64,000 bases of DNA from Streptomyces sp. NBC_00083 (GTDB lineage: Bacteria; Actinomycetota; Actinomycetes; Streptomycetales; Streptomycetaceae). The notes beneath the pieces were generated by a model, which searched no databases, was not told the DNA's origin, and saw only the letters and a program-made list of their open reading frames with translations. The stretch spans positions 992,001-1,056,000 of the forward strand of contig NZ_JAPELY010000001.1 of assembly GCF_026343295.1 (NCBI RefSeq). The letters run 5' to 3'. A program made the translations under genes and the position numbers. Positions within the stretch are counted from its first letter, which is position 1; the number at the start of each line of letters is the position of its first letter. Shown here piece by piece: positions 19,789-28,227 of the stretch.

Positions 19789-21393
19789 TCAGTGGGTCAG
19801 TTGGGGGGAAGGGGCGGGGCTGAGGCCCAGGGAGGCGAGTGCGGTCGACGGGGACTCCTTTGCTGTGCCCCTCGCGGACAGGTAGCCGTCGGGGCGGATC
19901 AGGAGCCAGGTGCCCTCGGGGGCGCCCAGGGCGGTGGACAGATGGCCCGCCGGGTCGGACAGGGCGTCCGGGCCGGAGGCGTTGACCGTGCGGACGCGTA
20001 CCGAGGGGCCGAAGTGGTCCTCGGGCGCGGCGCCGAAGGTGAGCAACAGCCATTCGGGCCGCTGGAGTTCGGCGACCATCTCCTGCCAGCCGGGGCTGGT
20101 CGCCAGGAGCGGTGCGGTGACCCGGGCGACCCGCTCGCCGGGGCGCACCCCGGGTGACGGGGCGGAGGCGTGGGCCAGGGGGCCGGCCGCGTAGCCGAGG
20201 CCGAGCGCCGACATGCCGCCCATGATCTTGCGCTGGATGCGGCCCTTGACCGGGGGCAGCGAGCGCAGCACCGTGAACGCGGCGCGCAGCGCGGCCGCCG
20301 CCCTGCGGCTCTTGAGCTGGACCAGCATCGTCGCCATCTTGGTGGTGCGCAGCAACTCCGCTCCCACCGGCACCCGTTCGTCGCTGTAGCTGTTCATGAG
20401 CGACTCCGGGGCCTCGCCGCGCAGCACCGCGGCGAGCTTCCAGGACAGGTTGACCGCGTCCTGGACACCGGTGTTCATGCCCTGCCCGGAGGCCGGGCTG
20501 TGGACGTGGGCGGCGTCGCCGGCGAGCAGCACCCGGCCGTGGCGCATCTGGGCGATCATCCGCTGCTGGATGGTGAACACCGAGACCCAGGAGGGCGATT
20601 CGACCACGGCCGGCTTGCCCGTACCCGTGGCGATCTTCGCCGAGAAGCGCCGGGCCACCATCGCGTCGTCGCCGCCGTAGGACGTCTCCGCGGTGTCGAG
20701 CAGGCGCCACTTGCCGGGCTCGGGGAACGGCACCATCATCACGGTGCCGGTGGGCGTGCGCATCCAGTGGATGCTGTCCTTCGGCAGGTCGCAGTGGACG
20801 GTCGCGTCCGCGATCAGCCACGTCTCGCTCGACTCGCCCTCCAGCTTGAGGCCGAGCTGCTTGCGGATGGTGCTGTGGCCGCCGTCGGTGCCGACCAGCC
20901 AGTCGGCCGTCACGGTCTCGGCCGTGCCGTCGGTGTGGACGAGGGAGGCCCGTACGCCGTCGGCGCCGAGGTCCTCGAACTCGGTGAGGCGCACGCCCCA
21001 TTCGACCTCCACGCCCCGGCGGGCCGCCGCGGTGCGCAGCACCTCCTCGGTGATGACCTGGTCGACCATCAGCGTGAACGGGAAGCGGGTGGGCAGCCGG
21101 CTGTAGTCGGTGTCGAAGCGGATCAGGCGGCGGCCGTTCTGGTGCAGCGTGAAGTGCTCCACCCGCTGGCCGCGCGGCAGCAGCTCGTCCAGGATGCCCA
21201 TCTGGTCGTACGTCTCAAGGGTGCGGGCGTGCGTGGCGAGCGCCCGGCTGGTGGTGGCGGGGCCGGCCGCCGCGTCCACGAGCCGGACCCGGACGCCGTG
21301 CCGGGCCAGCTCGTGGGCGGCGCTCAGCCCGACCGGCCCGGCGCCCACGACCAGCACCTGGGGTGCGGGCGCCGTCTCGTTGAGCAGTGTCAC
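19789..21393 (-). CDS. Class A flavin-dependent aromatic polyketide hydroxylase
   Basis: 534 aa from GTG at 21393 with AGGAGG upstream; overlaps the 4,6-dehydratase stop (GTGA). It has the FAD Rossmann motif VVGAGPVGLSAAHELARHG at residues 13-31, DG in LVGTDGGHSTIRKQLG (about 165-180), and the second FAD motif VLLAGDAAHVHSPASGQG (about 285-302). The C-terminal part fits the thioredoxin-like domain of PgaE/MtmOIV/RdmE-type enzymes. It would hydroxylate or otherwise oxidise the polycyclic intermediate using NAD(P)H. It lies inside the sugar operon, away from the PKS genes. Confidence 0.9.
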   Translation of the reverse strand: MTLLNETAPAPQVLVVGAGPVGLSAAHELARHGVRVRLVDAAAGPATTSRALATHARTLETYDQMGILDELLPRGQRVEHFTLHQNGRRLIRFDTDYSRLPTRFPFTLMVDQVITEEVLRTAAARRGVEVEWGVRLTEFEDLGADGVRASLVHTDGTAETVTADWLVGTDGGHSTIRKQLGLKLEGESSETWLIADATVHCDLPKDSIHWMRTPTGTVMMVPFPEPGKWRLLDTAETSYGGDDAMVARRFSAKIATGTGKPAVVESPSWVSVFTIQQRMIAQMRHGRVLLAGDAAHVHSPASGQGMNTGVQDAVNLSWKLAAVLRGEAPESLMNSYSDERVPVGAELLRTTKMATMLVQLKSRRAAAALRAAFTVLRSLPPVKGRIQRKIMGGMSALGLGYAAGPLAHASAPSPGVRPGERVARVTAPLLATSPGWQEMVAELQRPEWLLLTFGAAPEDHFGPSVRVRTVNASGPDALSDPAGHLSTALGAPEGTWLLIRPDGYLSARGTAKESPSTALASLGLSPAPSPQLTH

Positions 21394-22439
21394 TTCTGAC
21401 CCTCCTGCGGCGCGTGCTTGACCGCCTTCCACCAGCCCGGGTTGTCGCGGTACCAGGCGGCGGTCTCGGCGAGGCCGTCCTCGAAGGAGATCCGCGGCGC
21501 GTAGCCGAGCTCCTCGGCGATCTTCGCCTCGCTCAGCGAGTACCGCAGGTCGTGGCCCTTGCGGTCGGCGACCCGGACCACCTTCGACCAGTCGTTGCCG
21601 GTCAGCTCCAGGAGGCGCTCGGTGATCTGGCGGTTGGTCTGCTCGTTTCCGCCACCCACGTTGTAGATCTCTCCCGCGCGGCCCCGGGTGAGCACCAGCT
21701 GGATGGCGCGGCAGTGGTCGTCGACGTGCAGCCACTCGCGGATGTTGGCGCCCTCGCCGTACAGCGGGACCGTCTCGCCTTCGAGCAGGTTGGTCACGAA
21801 GCGCGGGATGAGCTTCTCGGGGTGCTGGTAGGGCCCGTAGTTGTTGGAGCAGCGGGTGATCGACACGTTCAGGCCGTGGGTGCGCCAGTAGGCGCGGGTG
21901 ATGAGGTCCGAGCCGGCCTTGGACGCGGCGTACGGGGAGTTGGGAAGGAGCGGCCACTCCTCGGTCCAGGAGCCCTCGTCGATGGAGCCGTACACCTCGT
22001 CGGTGGAGACGTGCACCACGCGGCGCACCCCGGAGCGCAGCGCGGCCTCCATCACGTTCTGGGTGCCGCCGACGTTGGTGGCGATGAACTCGGCGGCCGA
22101 CTCCAGGGAGCGGTCCACGTGGGACTCCGCCGCGAAGTGGACGACCGCGTCGTGGCCCGGAAACAGCTCCAGGAGCAGCGGAAGGTCGCAGATGTCGCCC
22201 TCGACGAAGGTCAGCCGTGGGTCCTCGGCCGGCAGGTTCTCCCGGTTGCCGGCGTAGGTGAGCTTGTCGAGGACGGTCACCTCGGCGTTCTCGTACCCCT
22301 CGTAGCCGCCCGCGAGGAGCGTGCGCACGTAGTGCGAGCCGATGAAGCCGGCGCCGCCGGTGACCAGGATCTTGTTCATGCCGTCCTTCTCCGTACCGCT
22401 CTGCTCCGTGCCGTCCTGCTGGGTGCCGGTGTTCGTCAT
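21390..22439 (-). CDS. rmlB: dTDP-glucose 4,6-dehydratase
   Basis: 349 aa. Extended SDR with VTGGAGFIGSHYVRTLL, catalytic triad residues in STDEVYG and YAASKAG (Y-x3-K), and CSNNYGPYQHPEKLIP, all typical of RmlB. It makes dTDP-4-keto-6-deoxyglucose. The ATG at 22439 overlaps the rmlA stop (ATGA) and has GGAGGT 6 bp upstream, which supports this start even though it adds an unusual Thr/Gln/Gly-rich 20-residue extension before MNKILVTGG. The extension is not found in most homologues I know. Confidence 0.95.
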   Translation of the reverse strand: MTNTGTQQDGTEQSGTEKDGMNKILVTGGAGFIGSHYVRTLLAGGYEGYENAEVTVLDKLTYAGNRENLPAEDPRLTFVEGDICDLPLLLELFPGHDAVVHFAAESHVDRSLESAAEFIATNVGGTQNVMEAALRSGVRRVVHVSTDEVYGSIDEGSWTEEWPLLPNSPYAASKAGSDLITRAYWRTHGLNVSITRCSNNYGPYQHPEKLIPRFVTNLLEGETVPLYGEGANIREWLHVDDHCRAIQLVLTRGRAGEIYNVGGGNEQTNRQITERLLELTGNDWSKVVRVADRKGHDLRYSLSEAKIAEELGYAPRISFEDGLAETAAWYRDNPGWWKAVKHAPQEGQK

Positions 22440-23503
22440 GCCGCGACCTCCACGCGGGTGTGGTCGCCGACCACCAGACGGTGGTGGCGGCTGGCCAGGT
22501 CGATGCCCGTGACCGCGGCGCCCCTGCCGAGCAGGGAGCCGTGCAGGCCCCGCACCGCGGAGATCGTCGCACCGTCGAGGGCGATCGAGTAGTCGAGATG
22601 GGTGCCGGACAGGACGCAGTCCCGGCCGATGGACGTGTGCGGTCCGACGTGGCTGTCCTCCAGGACGGTGCCCGCGCCGATCACGACGGGGCCCTCCACG
22701 AACGACCGGGTGATCTTCGCGCCGGGCTCCACGACGACCGCGCCGATCAGCACGCTCTGGTCGTCGACGTCGCCCTCCACACGGCGCGTGATGCCGTCGA
22801 GGAGCATCTGGTTGCACTCCAGGACGTCCTCGACGCGGCCGGTGTCCTTCCAGTACCCGGAGTACTCCTGGGCCCGGACGGTCGCGCCGCTGGTCACCAG
22901 CCACTGGATGGCGTCGGTGATCTCCAGCTCGCCGCGCGCGCTCGGCACGATCGAGTCGACGGCCTCGTGGATGGCCGGGGTGAAGAAGTAGACGCCGATG
23001 AGCGCCAGGTTGGAGCGCGGCACCGGGGGCTTCTCGACGAGCCGCTCCACCACACCGGTCGCGTCGACCTCGGCGACGCCGAAGGCGCGCGGGTCCTCGA
23101 CCTGGGCGACGAGCACCTGCGCGGCGGGGCGCAGCGCGTGGAACTCGGCGGCCGCCTCGGCGATGCCGTCGGGCAGCATGTTGTCGCCGAGGTACATCAC
23201 GAAGTCGTCGTCGCCGAGGAAGTCCTGGGCGAGCTGCACGCACTGGGCGAGGCCCTTGGGGCTCTCCTGCGGGATGTACGTGATCTCGACGCCGAGCCGG
23301 GACCCGTCGCCGAGCGCCTCGGCGATCTCCTCGACGTGGTTGCCGACGATGATGCCGATCTCGGTGACACCGAGGTCACGGATGTTGTCGAGCACCCGCT
23401 CAAGGACGGGCTTGTTGGCGATCGGGATGAGCTGCTTGGGCATGGAGTAGCTGAACGGGCGCAGTCGGCTTCCCGTACCGCCGCTCAGAACCAGAGCCTT
23501 CAT
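22436..23503 (-). CDS. rmlA: Glucose-1-phosphate thymidylyltransferase, long form
   Basis: 355 aa. The N-terminus MKALVLSGGTGSRLRPFS has the nucleotidyltransferase signature GGxGxRLxP. The central region has YLGDNMLPDG and the sugar-binding WKDTGR. The C-terminal third (from about residue 245) is a left-handed beta-helix with hexapeptide-like repeats, as in the antibiotic-pathway enzymes (StrD/DesIII type) rather than the shorter E. coli RmlA. It activates glucose-1-phosphate with dTTP, the first step of the deoxysugar pathway. Translationally coupled to rmlB. Confidence 0.94.
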   Translation of the reverse strand: MKALVLSGGTGSRLRPFSYSMPKQLIPIANKPVLERVLDNIRDLGVTEIGIIVGNHVEEIAEALGDGSRLGVEITYIPQESPKGLAQCVQLAQDFLGDDDFVMYLGDNMLPDGIAEAAAEFHALRPAAQVLVAQVEDPRAFGVAEVDATGVVERLVEKPPVPRSNLALIGVYFFTPAIHEAVDSIVPSARGELEITDAIQWLVTSGATVRAQEYSGYWKDTGRVEDVLECNQMLLDGITRRVEGDVDDQSVLIGAVVVEPGAKITRSFVEGPVVIGAGTVLEDSHVGPHTSIGRDCVLSGTHLDYSIALDGATISAVRGLHGSLLGRGAAVTGIDLASRHHRLVVGDHTRVEVAA

Positions 23504-23600
23504 GGGGTCCTCTTCTGTGGTGGTTACGTCGTGTTCGACACATCAACAGGCACATGAATAGGGGATGTTGAGGAGCGCGGGATGGTCCCGTGGCCGCGGG

Positions 23601-24200
23601 TCAGGCGGCGGACACCAGCCGGACGGCCGGGGCGGTGGCCCCGGTGACGCCGTCGGCGGTGCTCTCGGTGAGGCTCTCCACCAGGTCGGCGAAGGTGTCG
23701 GTGGCCTCGTGCAGCAGGGCCTCGGTCTCGGGCTCCAGGCCGGCGAAACCGCACGGGCCCTTGCGGATGCCGCCCGCGTGCACGAAGAAGCTCTCCGAGA
23801 TGGCCCGGGGCTTCATCGACATCAGCACCGGGCGCAGCCCGTAGTCGAGGGCGAGCACATGGGCGAGCGAGCCGCCGGTGGCCAGCGGCAGCACCACCTT
23901 GCCCGCGAGGCCGAACTGCGGAAGGACGTCGAGGAAGGACTTGAGCAGCCCCGAGCAGCCCGCCTTGTAGACCGGGGTGGCCAGGACCACGGCGTCGGCC
24001 GCCGCGAACAGGGCCGCCGCGTCGGCGAGCCGGGGGTTGCTGAGGTCGGCCCGCAGGAGTTCGGCCGCGGGCAGGGTGCGCACGGCGAGCGACTCCACCC
24101 GGTGCCCGCGGGCCGCGAGCCGTTCCGCGGCGAGGGTGAGGACCTGGTGGGTGCTGGAGACCGGCGACGGACTGCCGGAGACGGCGAGGATCGTCGGCAT
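23601..24200 (-). CDS. NADPH-dependent FMN reductase
   Basis: 199 aa with AGGAGG just before the ATG at 24200. Flavodoxin-like fold: ILAVSGSPSPVSSTHQVL at the N-terminus and ATPVYKAGCSGLLKSFLDVLP (about residues 75-95), then LATGGSLAHVLALDYGLRP. This is the SsuE-like FMN reductase family that supplies reduced FMN to two-component monooxygenases. It lies directly downstream of the luciferase-like monooxygenase gene, its obvious partner. Similar oxygenase/reductase pairs occur in mensacarcin- and rishirilide-type aromatic polyketide clusters. Confidence 0.9.
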   Translation of the reverse strand: MPTILAVSGSPSPVSSTHQVLTLAAERLAARGHRVESLAVRTLPAAELLRADLSNPRLADAAALFAAADAVVLATPVYKAGCSGLLKSFLDVLPQFGLAGKVVLPLATGGSLAHVLALDYGLRPVLMSMKPRAISESFFVHAGGIRKGPCGFAGLEPETEALLHEATDTFADLVESLTESTADGVTGATAPAVRLVSAA

Positions 24201-24277
24201 GGACAACCTCCTGGGATAAGAAGGGAGTTGCTCGTGGTCAAGTCTGGGCACCGGGCGGCGGTGCCGCCCGGCCGGTG

Positions 24278-25420
24278 TCAGGCGACGAGGGCGGGCTCGG
24301 CCGCCGCGGCCGCCTCGCGGCGCACCGCGGCGAGGCGCGCGAGGGAGGCGAGCACGAGCTCCGGGTCGGCGACGAAGTCCACCAGGCAGGCGATCTCGTC
24401 GACGCCGGCCGCCCGCACCCGGCGCGCCGTCTCGGTGCACTCCTCGACCGAGCCGATCAGCGAGTTGCCGGACAGGTAGCGGTTGAGTCCGAGCTCGGCG
24501 AGCTTGCGCTGCGCCTTCACCGCGGACAGCACCTCGCGGCCCTGCTTGTTGCCGCTCATCCGGCCGCCGGCCTCGACCGCGAGGGCCTCCAGGTCGATGG
24601 CGGAGAGCAGATAGTCGCGCAGGCTGCCGCCGCCGACCCGGCGGGCCTCGTCGGCGTCGTCGGCGACATAGGTGTGCATCATCACGGTGATCGTGCCGGG
24701 GCCCTCCCAGCCGGCCTCGGCGCGCGCCGTCCGGTACAGGGCGATCTTGTCGCCGAGCGACTCGACGTCCTGGTTCTCCAGGTGGGTCAGGATGTTGCAG
24801 CCCAGCCGGCCCGCCTCGCGGAACGTGCCCTCGCTGCGCGACGCGGTCACCCACACCGACAGCTCGTCCTGGACCGGACGCGGGAAGACGGGCAACGTGG
24901 TCTCGACACCCAGCGGGTTCGGGCCGGTCCAGTGCCCGGTGCGCCAGGCGGTCCTGATGTCACCGACATCCTTGATCATCTGCTCGCGCCGGGTCTCGTA
25001 CTTGTCCGGCGCGATCACGAAGTCGTTGACGTTCCAGCCCGAGCCCACCGAGATCGCGACCCGGCCGCCCGATATGCCGTCCACCATCGCGAAGTCCTCG
25101 ACGATGCGGGCGGCCGGGTGCAGCGGCGTCACGACGCTGCCGGCCCGGATCTGGATGCGGCTGGTCACCGCGGCGATCGCCGCCGAGGTCACCGCGGGGT
25201 TCGGGAAGGCTCCGCCGAACCGGTGGAAGTGGCGCTCGGGCGTCGATACGAAACCGAAGCCGAGCTCGTCGGCGCGGCGGGCCGCGTCGAGCATCAGACG
25301 GTAGGTCTCCTGAGCCCGGTCGCCGACCGCGGCGAAGAAGAAGACACCGAAGTCCAGCGGCTGCTCACCTGCCGAGCCGTCCGCACCCTGGCTGCCGGTC
25401 TGCCGGGAATCCGCGTTCAT
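24278..25420 (-). CDS. Luciferase-like FMN-dependent monooxygenase (MupA/Atu3640 type)
   Basis: 380 aa. TIM-barrel flavin monooxygenase with PERHFHRFGGAFPNPAV (about residues 60-77), IRAGSVVTPLHPAARIVEDFAMVDGISGGRV and SGWNVNDFVIAPDKYETRRE. This run of motifs is characteristic of the natural-product luciferase-like subfamily usually found fused to, or next to, NRPS/PKS modules. It would oxygenate a substrate using reduced FMN from the neighbouring reductase; whether that is a carrier-bound amino acid or the polyketide is unknown. First gene of a minus-strand operon with a SARP-type promoter. Confidence 0.88.
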   Translation of the reverse strand: MNADSRQTGSQGADGSAGEQPLDFGVFFFAAVGDRAQETYRLMLDAARRADELGFGFVSTPERHFHRFGGAFPNPAVTSAAIAAVTSRIQIRAGSVVTPLHPAARIVEDFAMVDGISGGRVAISVGSGWNVNDFVIAPDKYETRREQMIKDVGDIRTAWRTGHWTGPNPLGVETTLPVFPRPVQDELSVWVTASRSEGTFREAGRLGCNILTHLENQDVESLGDKIALYRTARAEAGWEGPGTITVMMHTYVADDADEARRVGGGSLRDYLLSAIDLEALAVEAGGRMSGNKQGREVLSAVKAQRKLAELGLNRYLSGNSLIGSVEECTETARRVRAAGVDEIACLVDFVADPELVLASLARLAAVRREAAAAAEPALVA

Positions 25421-25493
25421 TTAGCGCTGCCTCCTTCCCCGTCGGACCGAGTCGCGGCGGGGTCGTCACCATGGGGGCTTGCTGCCCGGCGAC

Positions 25494-25525
25494 ACCATGG
25501 GGCGACCTCCTCGCACCGGACTTGA
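25494..25525 (-). promoter_or_regulatory. SARP box and -10 for the monooxygenase operon
   Basis: Read on the minus strand: TCAAGTC (25525-25519), four bases, GCGAGGA (25514-25508), eight bases, then CATGGT (25499-25494). The heptamers are 11 bp apart and the -10-like xAnnnT starts 8 bp after the second, the established SARP activator arrangement. Transcription would start about 65 bp upstream of the luciferase-like gene. Confidence 0.65.
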
Positions 25526-25558
25526 GCCCCGCGCAGGCCCCGATCGCTCCAGCACGGC

Positions 25559-25590
25559 TCAAGTGCCGCACGAGTACGGCCCGTTGTGAT
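25559..25590 (+). promoter_or_regulatory. SARP box and -10 for the ligase-carrier operon
   Basis: TCAAGTG (25559-25565), CCGC, ACGAGTA (25570-25576), eight bases, then TGTGAT (25585-25590). Same spacing as the other boxes. It diverges from the box at 25494-25525, so both operons share one 310-bp control region. The transcript would have a leader of about 134 nt; a further isolated TCGAGCG lies inside it (about 25594-25600). Confidence 0.65.
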
Positions 25591-25730
25591 GGATTCGAGC
25601 GAGATCCGAGGGAGGCTCCACGGAACCCGGCCCCGGGGGCCGGCGTCCACCGCCGCTCGATCCGGGGTCGAGGCAACCCCGCCACGCTCAGGGTGACCGA
25701 CTTCCGCTCCGATGACCACGAGGTTGCTGG

Positions 25731-27260
25731 ATGACGACTCAGACGCTGGTTGCCGCGGACACCGGCACCGGCACCGACACCGTCCACGGGCTGCTCGCCG
25801 CGGCCGTGGCCACCCGTCCCGACGCCCCCGCGGTGCGCGACGCCTCCGGCGTGTGGACCTACGCGGAACTGGACGCCTGGTCACGGGCGTACGCCGACTG
25901 GCTCACCGCCCAGGGTGTGGGGCACGCGGACCGGATCCTCGTCCGCGTCGGCAACACCCGCGAATTCACCGCCCTGATGTTCGGCGCGCTGCGCCGCGGC
26001 ATCGCGTTCGTGCCGGTCAACCCGGCGATGAAGCGCTTCCACCTGAACACCGTCGTCCCGGACTGCGACCCGGTCCTCGTGATCGGACAGGACACCGACG
26101 ACACCGCGGTCCTGCGGGAGTTGACCGACAGCCCGGTCTTCGAGCTCGACGCGGTGCGCCGCGGCGCCGAGGCGCTGTACGACGCCGCGCCCGCCGCGCC
26201 CGACGAGACGCCCGTCGCCCCCGACGACCTCGGTCTGCTCATCTACACCTCGGGCTCGACCTCCGCGCCCAAGGCCGTGGTCAGCACCCACGCCCCCATC
26301 GTCTTCGCCGCCCGCGCCATCCAGGCCCGCCTGGACTACCGCGAGGACGACGTCGTCCTCGTCGCGGTGCCGGTCTCCTTCGACTACGGGCTCTACCAGA
26401 TCCTGCTCTCCGTCATCGCCGGCGCCCAGGTACTGCTCACCTCGCCGGACCGGCACGTACGCCTCCTGGGCACCCTGCACGAGCACCGGGTCACCGTCGT
26501 TCCGCTGGTGCCCTCGCTCGGCGAGATGCTGCTCACGCTCGCGAAGCGGGACCGCCGCGAGGCGCCCCCGGTGCGGCTGTTCACCAACACCGGCGCGGCC
26601 CTCACCGGGCCCGTCATCGCCCAGCTGCGCGCGGCCTTCCCGCACGCCCGGGTCTCCCCGATGTTCGGCACCACCGAGTGCAAGCGCATCACTGTCCTCG
26701 AACCCGACGGCGACATCGCCCGCCCCGGCTCGGTCGGCCGAGCCCTGGACGGCACCGAGGTGCTGATCCTGGACGACGACGGACGGCTCCTGCCGCCCGG
26801 CACCGTCGGCGAGATCTGCGTCCGCGGACCGCACATCATGACCGGCTACTGGCAGGCCCCGGAGCAGACCGCGCTGCGGTTCCGCCCCGACCCCGTCACC
26901 GGCGAGACCACCCTGCACACCGGCGACTACGGACACCTCGACGCCGACGGACACCTCTACTTCGAGGGCCGCCGAGACGACCTGTTCAAGCGCAAGGGCG
27001 TCCGCATGGGCACCCTGGAGATCGAGACGGCCGCGCTCGACATCGAGGGCGTCACGGCCGCCGCCGCCCTGGCCCCGGCCGAGGGCCACGACCTCACGCT
27101 GTACGCCGTCACCGATCTGACGCCCGACGAGGTGCTCGCGCAGCTCACCGAGCGCCTGGAGGCCGCCAAGATCCCCGCCGCCTGCCATCTGCTCGACGCG
27201 CTCCCGCTCACCCCGAACGGCAAGACCGACAAGCAGCGCCTGCGCCGCGCACAGAAGTGA
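25731..27260 (+). CDS. AMP-forming acyl/amino-acid ligase (stand-alone adenylation enzyme)
   Basis: 509 aa, ANL superfamily. The P-loop motif is IYTSGSTSAPKAV (about residues 172-184), A5-type MFGTTECKRITV near 310, TGDYGHLDADGHLYFEGRRDD near 390, and the catalytic Lys in LTPNGKTDKQRL at the C-terminus. Together with the carrier protein encoded 40 bp downstream, it should activate a carboxylic or amino acid and load it on that carrier. The TTECKR stretch recalls L-prolyl-AMP ligases of pyrrole pathways, but no acyl-CoA dehydrogenase for pyrrole formation is here. Substrate unknown. Confidence 0.88.
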   Translation: MTTQTLVAADTGTGTDTVHGLLAAAVATRPDAPAVRDASGVWTYAELDAWSRAYADWLTAQGVGHADRILVRVGNTREFTALMFGALRRGIAFVPVNPAMKRFHLNTVVPDCDPVLVIGQDTDDTAVLRELTDSPVFELDAVRRGAEALYDAAPAAPDETPVAPDDLGLLIYTSGSTSAPKAVVSTHAPIVFAARAIQARLDYREDDVVLVAVPVSFDYGLYQILLSVIAGAQVLLTSPDRHVRLLGTLHEHRVTVVPLVPSLGEMLLTLAKRDRREAPPVRLFTNTGAALTGPVIAQLRAAFPHARVSPMFGTTECKRITVLEPDGDIARPGSVGRALDGTEVLILDDDGRLLPPGTVGEICVRGPHIMTGYWQAPEQTALRFRPDPVTGETTLHTGDYGHLDADGHLYFEGRRDDLFKRKGVRMGTLEIETAALDIEGVTAAAALAPAEGHDLTLYAVTDLTPDEVLAQLTERLEAAKIPAACHLLDALPLTPNGKTDKQRLRRAQK

Positions 27261-27300
27261 CCGACTCCCCGAGTCGTCAACCCCGTAAGGAGATTGAGCC

Positions 27301-27564
27301 ATGACCACCACTGACGTCGCGTGGGACGCCGGCTTCACCGAGCTGCTGACCTCGGTCCTGCCCCGGGTCACCGCCCCGCTGGACCCCGCGCTCGACCTCA
27401 AGGCCGTCGGCCTGGACTCGATGGCCACCATCGAGCTCCTGGTCCGCCTGGAGGACCAGTACGACGTGGAGATCCCCGAGGACAAGCTCACGGGCGCGAC
27501 CTTCGCGACCCCGGGCGCGCTGTGGGCGGTCCTCGCCGCGCAGCGCACCGCCGCGCACGCCTGA
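27301..27564 (+). CDS. Stand-alone carrier protein partner of the AMP ligase
   Basis: 87 aa with the phosphopantetheine attachment Ser in AVGLDSMATIELLVRLED (about residues 36-53), and the helix II/III pattern of acyl or peptidyl carrier proteins (YDVEIPEDKLTGATFATPG). Good Shine-Dalgarno AAGGAG before the ATG. It is separate from the polyketide ACP at 53.0 kb and differs in sequence, so it probably serves the neighbouring ligase and perhaps the luciferase-like oxygenase, the NRPS or the KAS III-like protein. Confidence 0.92.
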   Translation: MTTTDVAWDAGFTELLTSVLPRVTAPLDPALDLKAVGLDSMATIELLVRLEDQYDVEIPEDKLTGATFATPGALWAVLAAQRTAAHA

Positions 27565-27632
27565 TCGCCACCCCAAGTTTCCGCCGCACCACCCAACCCC
27601 CCACCCCTACACGTCCTTTGGAGGACACCACC

Positions 27633-27725
27633 ATGAGCCACCTCATCATCGGTCTCGCCGTCACCGTCGTCGTCTGCCTCGTCGTGAAGTTCGGCGGCGA
27701 CGCCCTGAAGAAGCGCCGCGGCTGA
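27633..27725 (+). CDS. 30-residue single-helix membrane peptide
   Basis: ATG at 27633 with GGAGGA 8 bp upstream. The product reads MSHLIIGLAVTVVVCLVVKF followed by GGDALKKRRG: one transmembrane helix and a positive tail, predicted to sit with its C-terminus inside. It is the last gene of the ligase-carrier operon and is followed by a terminator. The strong ribosome site, high GC3 and a complete hydrophobic-plus-basic design argue for a real gene. Function unknown; possibilities are a membrane recruiter for the ligase/carrier or a small subunit of a transporter. Confidence 0.7.
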   Translation: MSHLIIGLAVTVVVCLVVKFGGDALKKRRG

Positions 27726-27743
27726 CCTTCCTCGCCGCACCCC

Positions 27744-27782
27744 GGAGGGGCCCGCCGACCACCCCGGTCGCCGGGCCCCTCC
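27744..27782 (+). terminator. Terminator hairpin after the ligase-carrier operon
   Basis: GGAGGGGCCCG (27744-27754) pairs perfectly with CGGGCCCCTCC (27772-27782). The 17-nt loop has its own short stem (CGACC/GGTCG). It begins 18 bp after the stop of the 30-residue peptide. There is no T-run, as is usual in Streptomyces. Confidence 0.75.
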
Positions 27783-27785
27783 CGC

Positions 27786-28175
27786 ATGCGCCGGGTGCCC
27801 TACGTATCTTGGGGGCGCGGGGAACTGCGCGGGTGCCCCAGCACGGTCCGCAGACGAAGACCGGGGTTGCTGGGGCTCCGCCCCAGACCCCGTTCGCGCC
27901 TTGAGGGCGCTCGTCCTCAAACGCCGGACGGGCTGAGGACGCTGGGGATCGGCACCCTGCCAAGGGCAGCCCCGATAGGGGCGCGGGGAACTGCGCGAGA
28001 CGCGGGCACGGTCCGCAGACGAGAGCGGGGGTGCCTGGGATCGGCACCCCGCCAAGGGCAGCCCCGATAGGGGCGCGGGGAACTGCGCGAGACGCGGGCA
28101 CGGTCCGCAGACGAGAGCGGGGGTGCCTGGGATCGGCACCCTGCCAAGGGCAACCCACCCAGGGGCGCGGGGTGA
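27786..28175. repeat. Streptomyces-type intergenic repeat (copy 3) with a 92-bp tandem unit
   Basis: The 502-bp gap between convergent operons holds no recognisable gene. The repeat core is inverted here (about 27868-27936, GGGGCTCCGCCCCAGACCCC through TCCTCAAACGCCGGACGGGC). It is followed by a tandem array: GGGATCGGCACC recurs at 27945, 28037 and 28129, exactly 92 bp apart, with nearly identical intervening sequence that includes GGGGCGCGGGGAACTGCGCGAG and GGTCCGCAGACGAGAGCGGGGG. The third unit is partial. Confidence 0.8.
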
Positions 28176-28180
28176 ACAGC

Positions 28181-28212
28181 GAGGGGCCCCGCCGCATTCG
28201 GCGGGGCCCCTC
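28181..28212 (-). terminator. Terminator hairpin of the glycosyltransferase/NRPS operon
   Basis: GAGGGGCCCCGCCG (28181-28194) pairs perfectly with CGGCGGGGCCCCTC (28199-28212) around a 4-nt loop. It lies 15 bp downstream of the last gene of the minus-strand operon (stop at 28228). Confidence 0.8.
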
Positions 28213-28227
28213 GGTGCGGCGGCGGCG

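Noticed and set aside
24213..24241. TTGACC - 17 bp - TATCCC promoter before the FMN reductase
   Set aside because: The -10 would lie directly beside the AGGAGG ribosome site, so the transcript would start after that site. The gene is better explained as part of the luciferase-like operon.
25731..27564. Assignment of the ligase-carrier pair as an L-proline to pyrrole-2-carboxylate pathway
   Set aside because: The ligase has a suggestive TTECKR motif, but the prolyl-carrier dehydrogenase needed for pyrrole formation is absent; the luciferase-like enzyme is not of that family.
27945..28150. 92-bp tandem repeats considered as a CRISPR array
   Set aside because: Units are long, nearly identical along their whole length, without variable spacers, and no cas genes are nearby. 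They belong to the intergenic repeat family.
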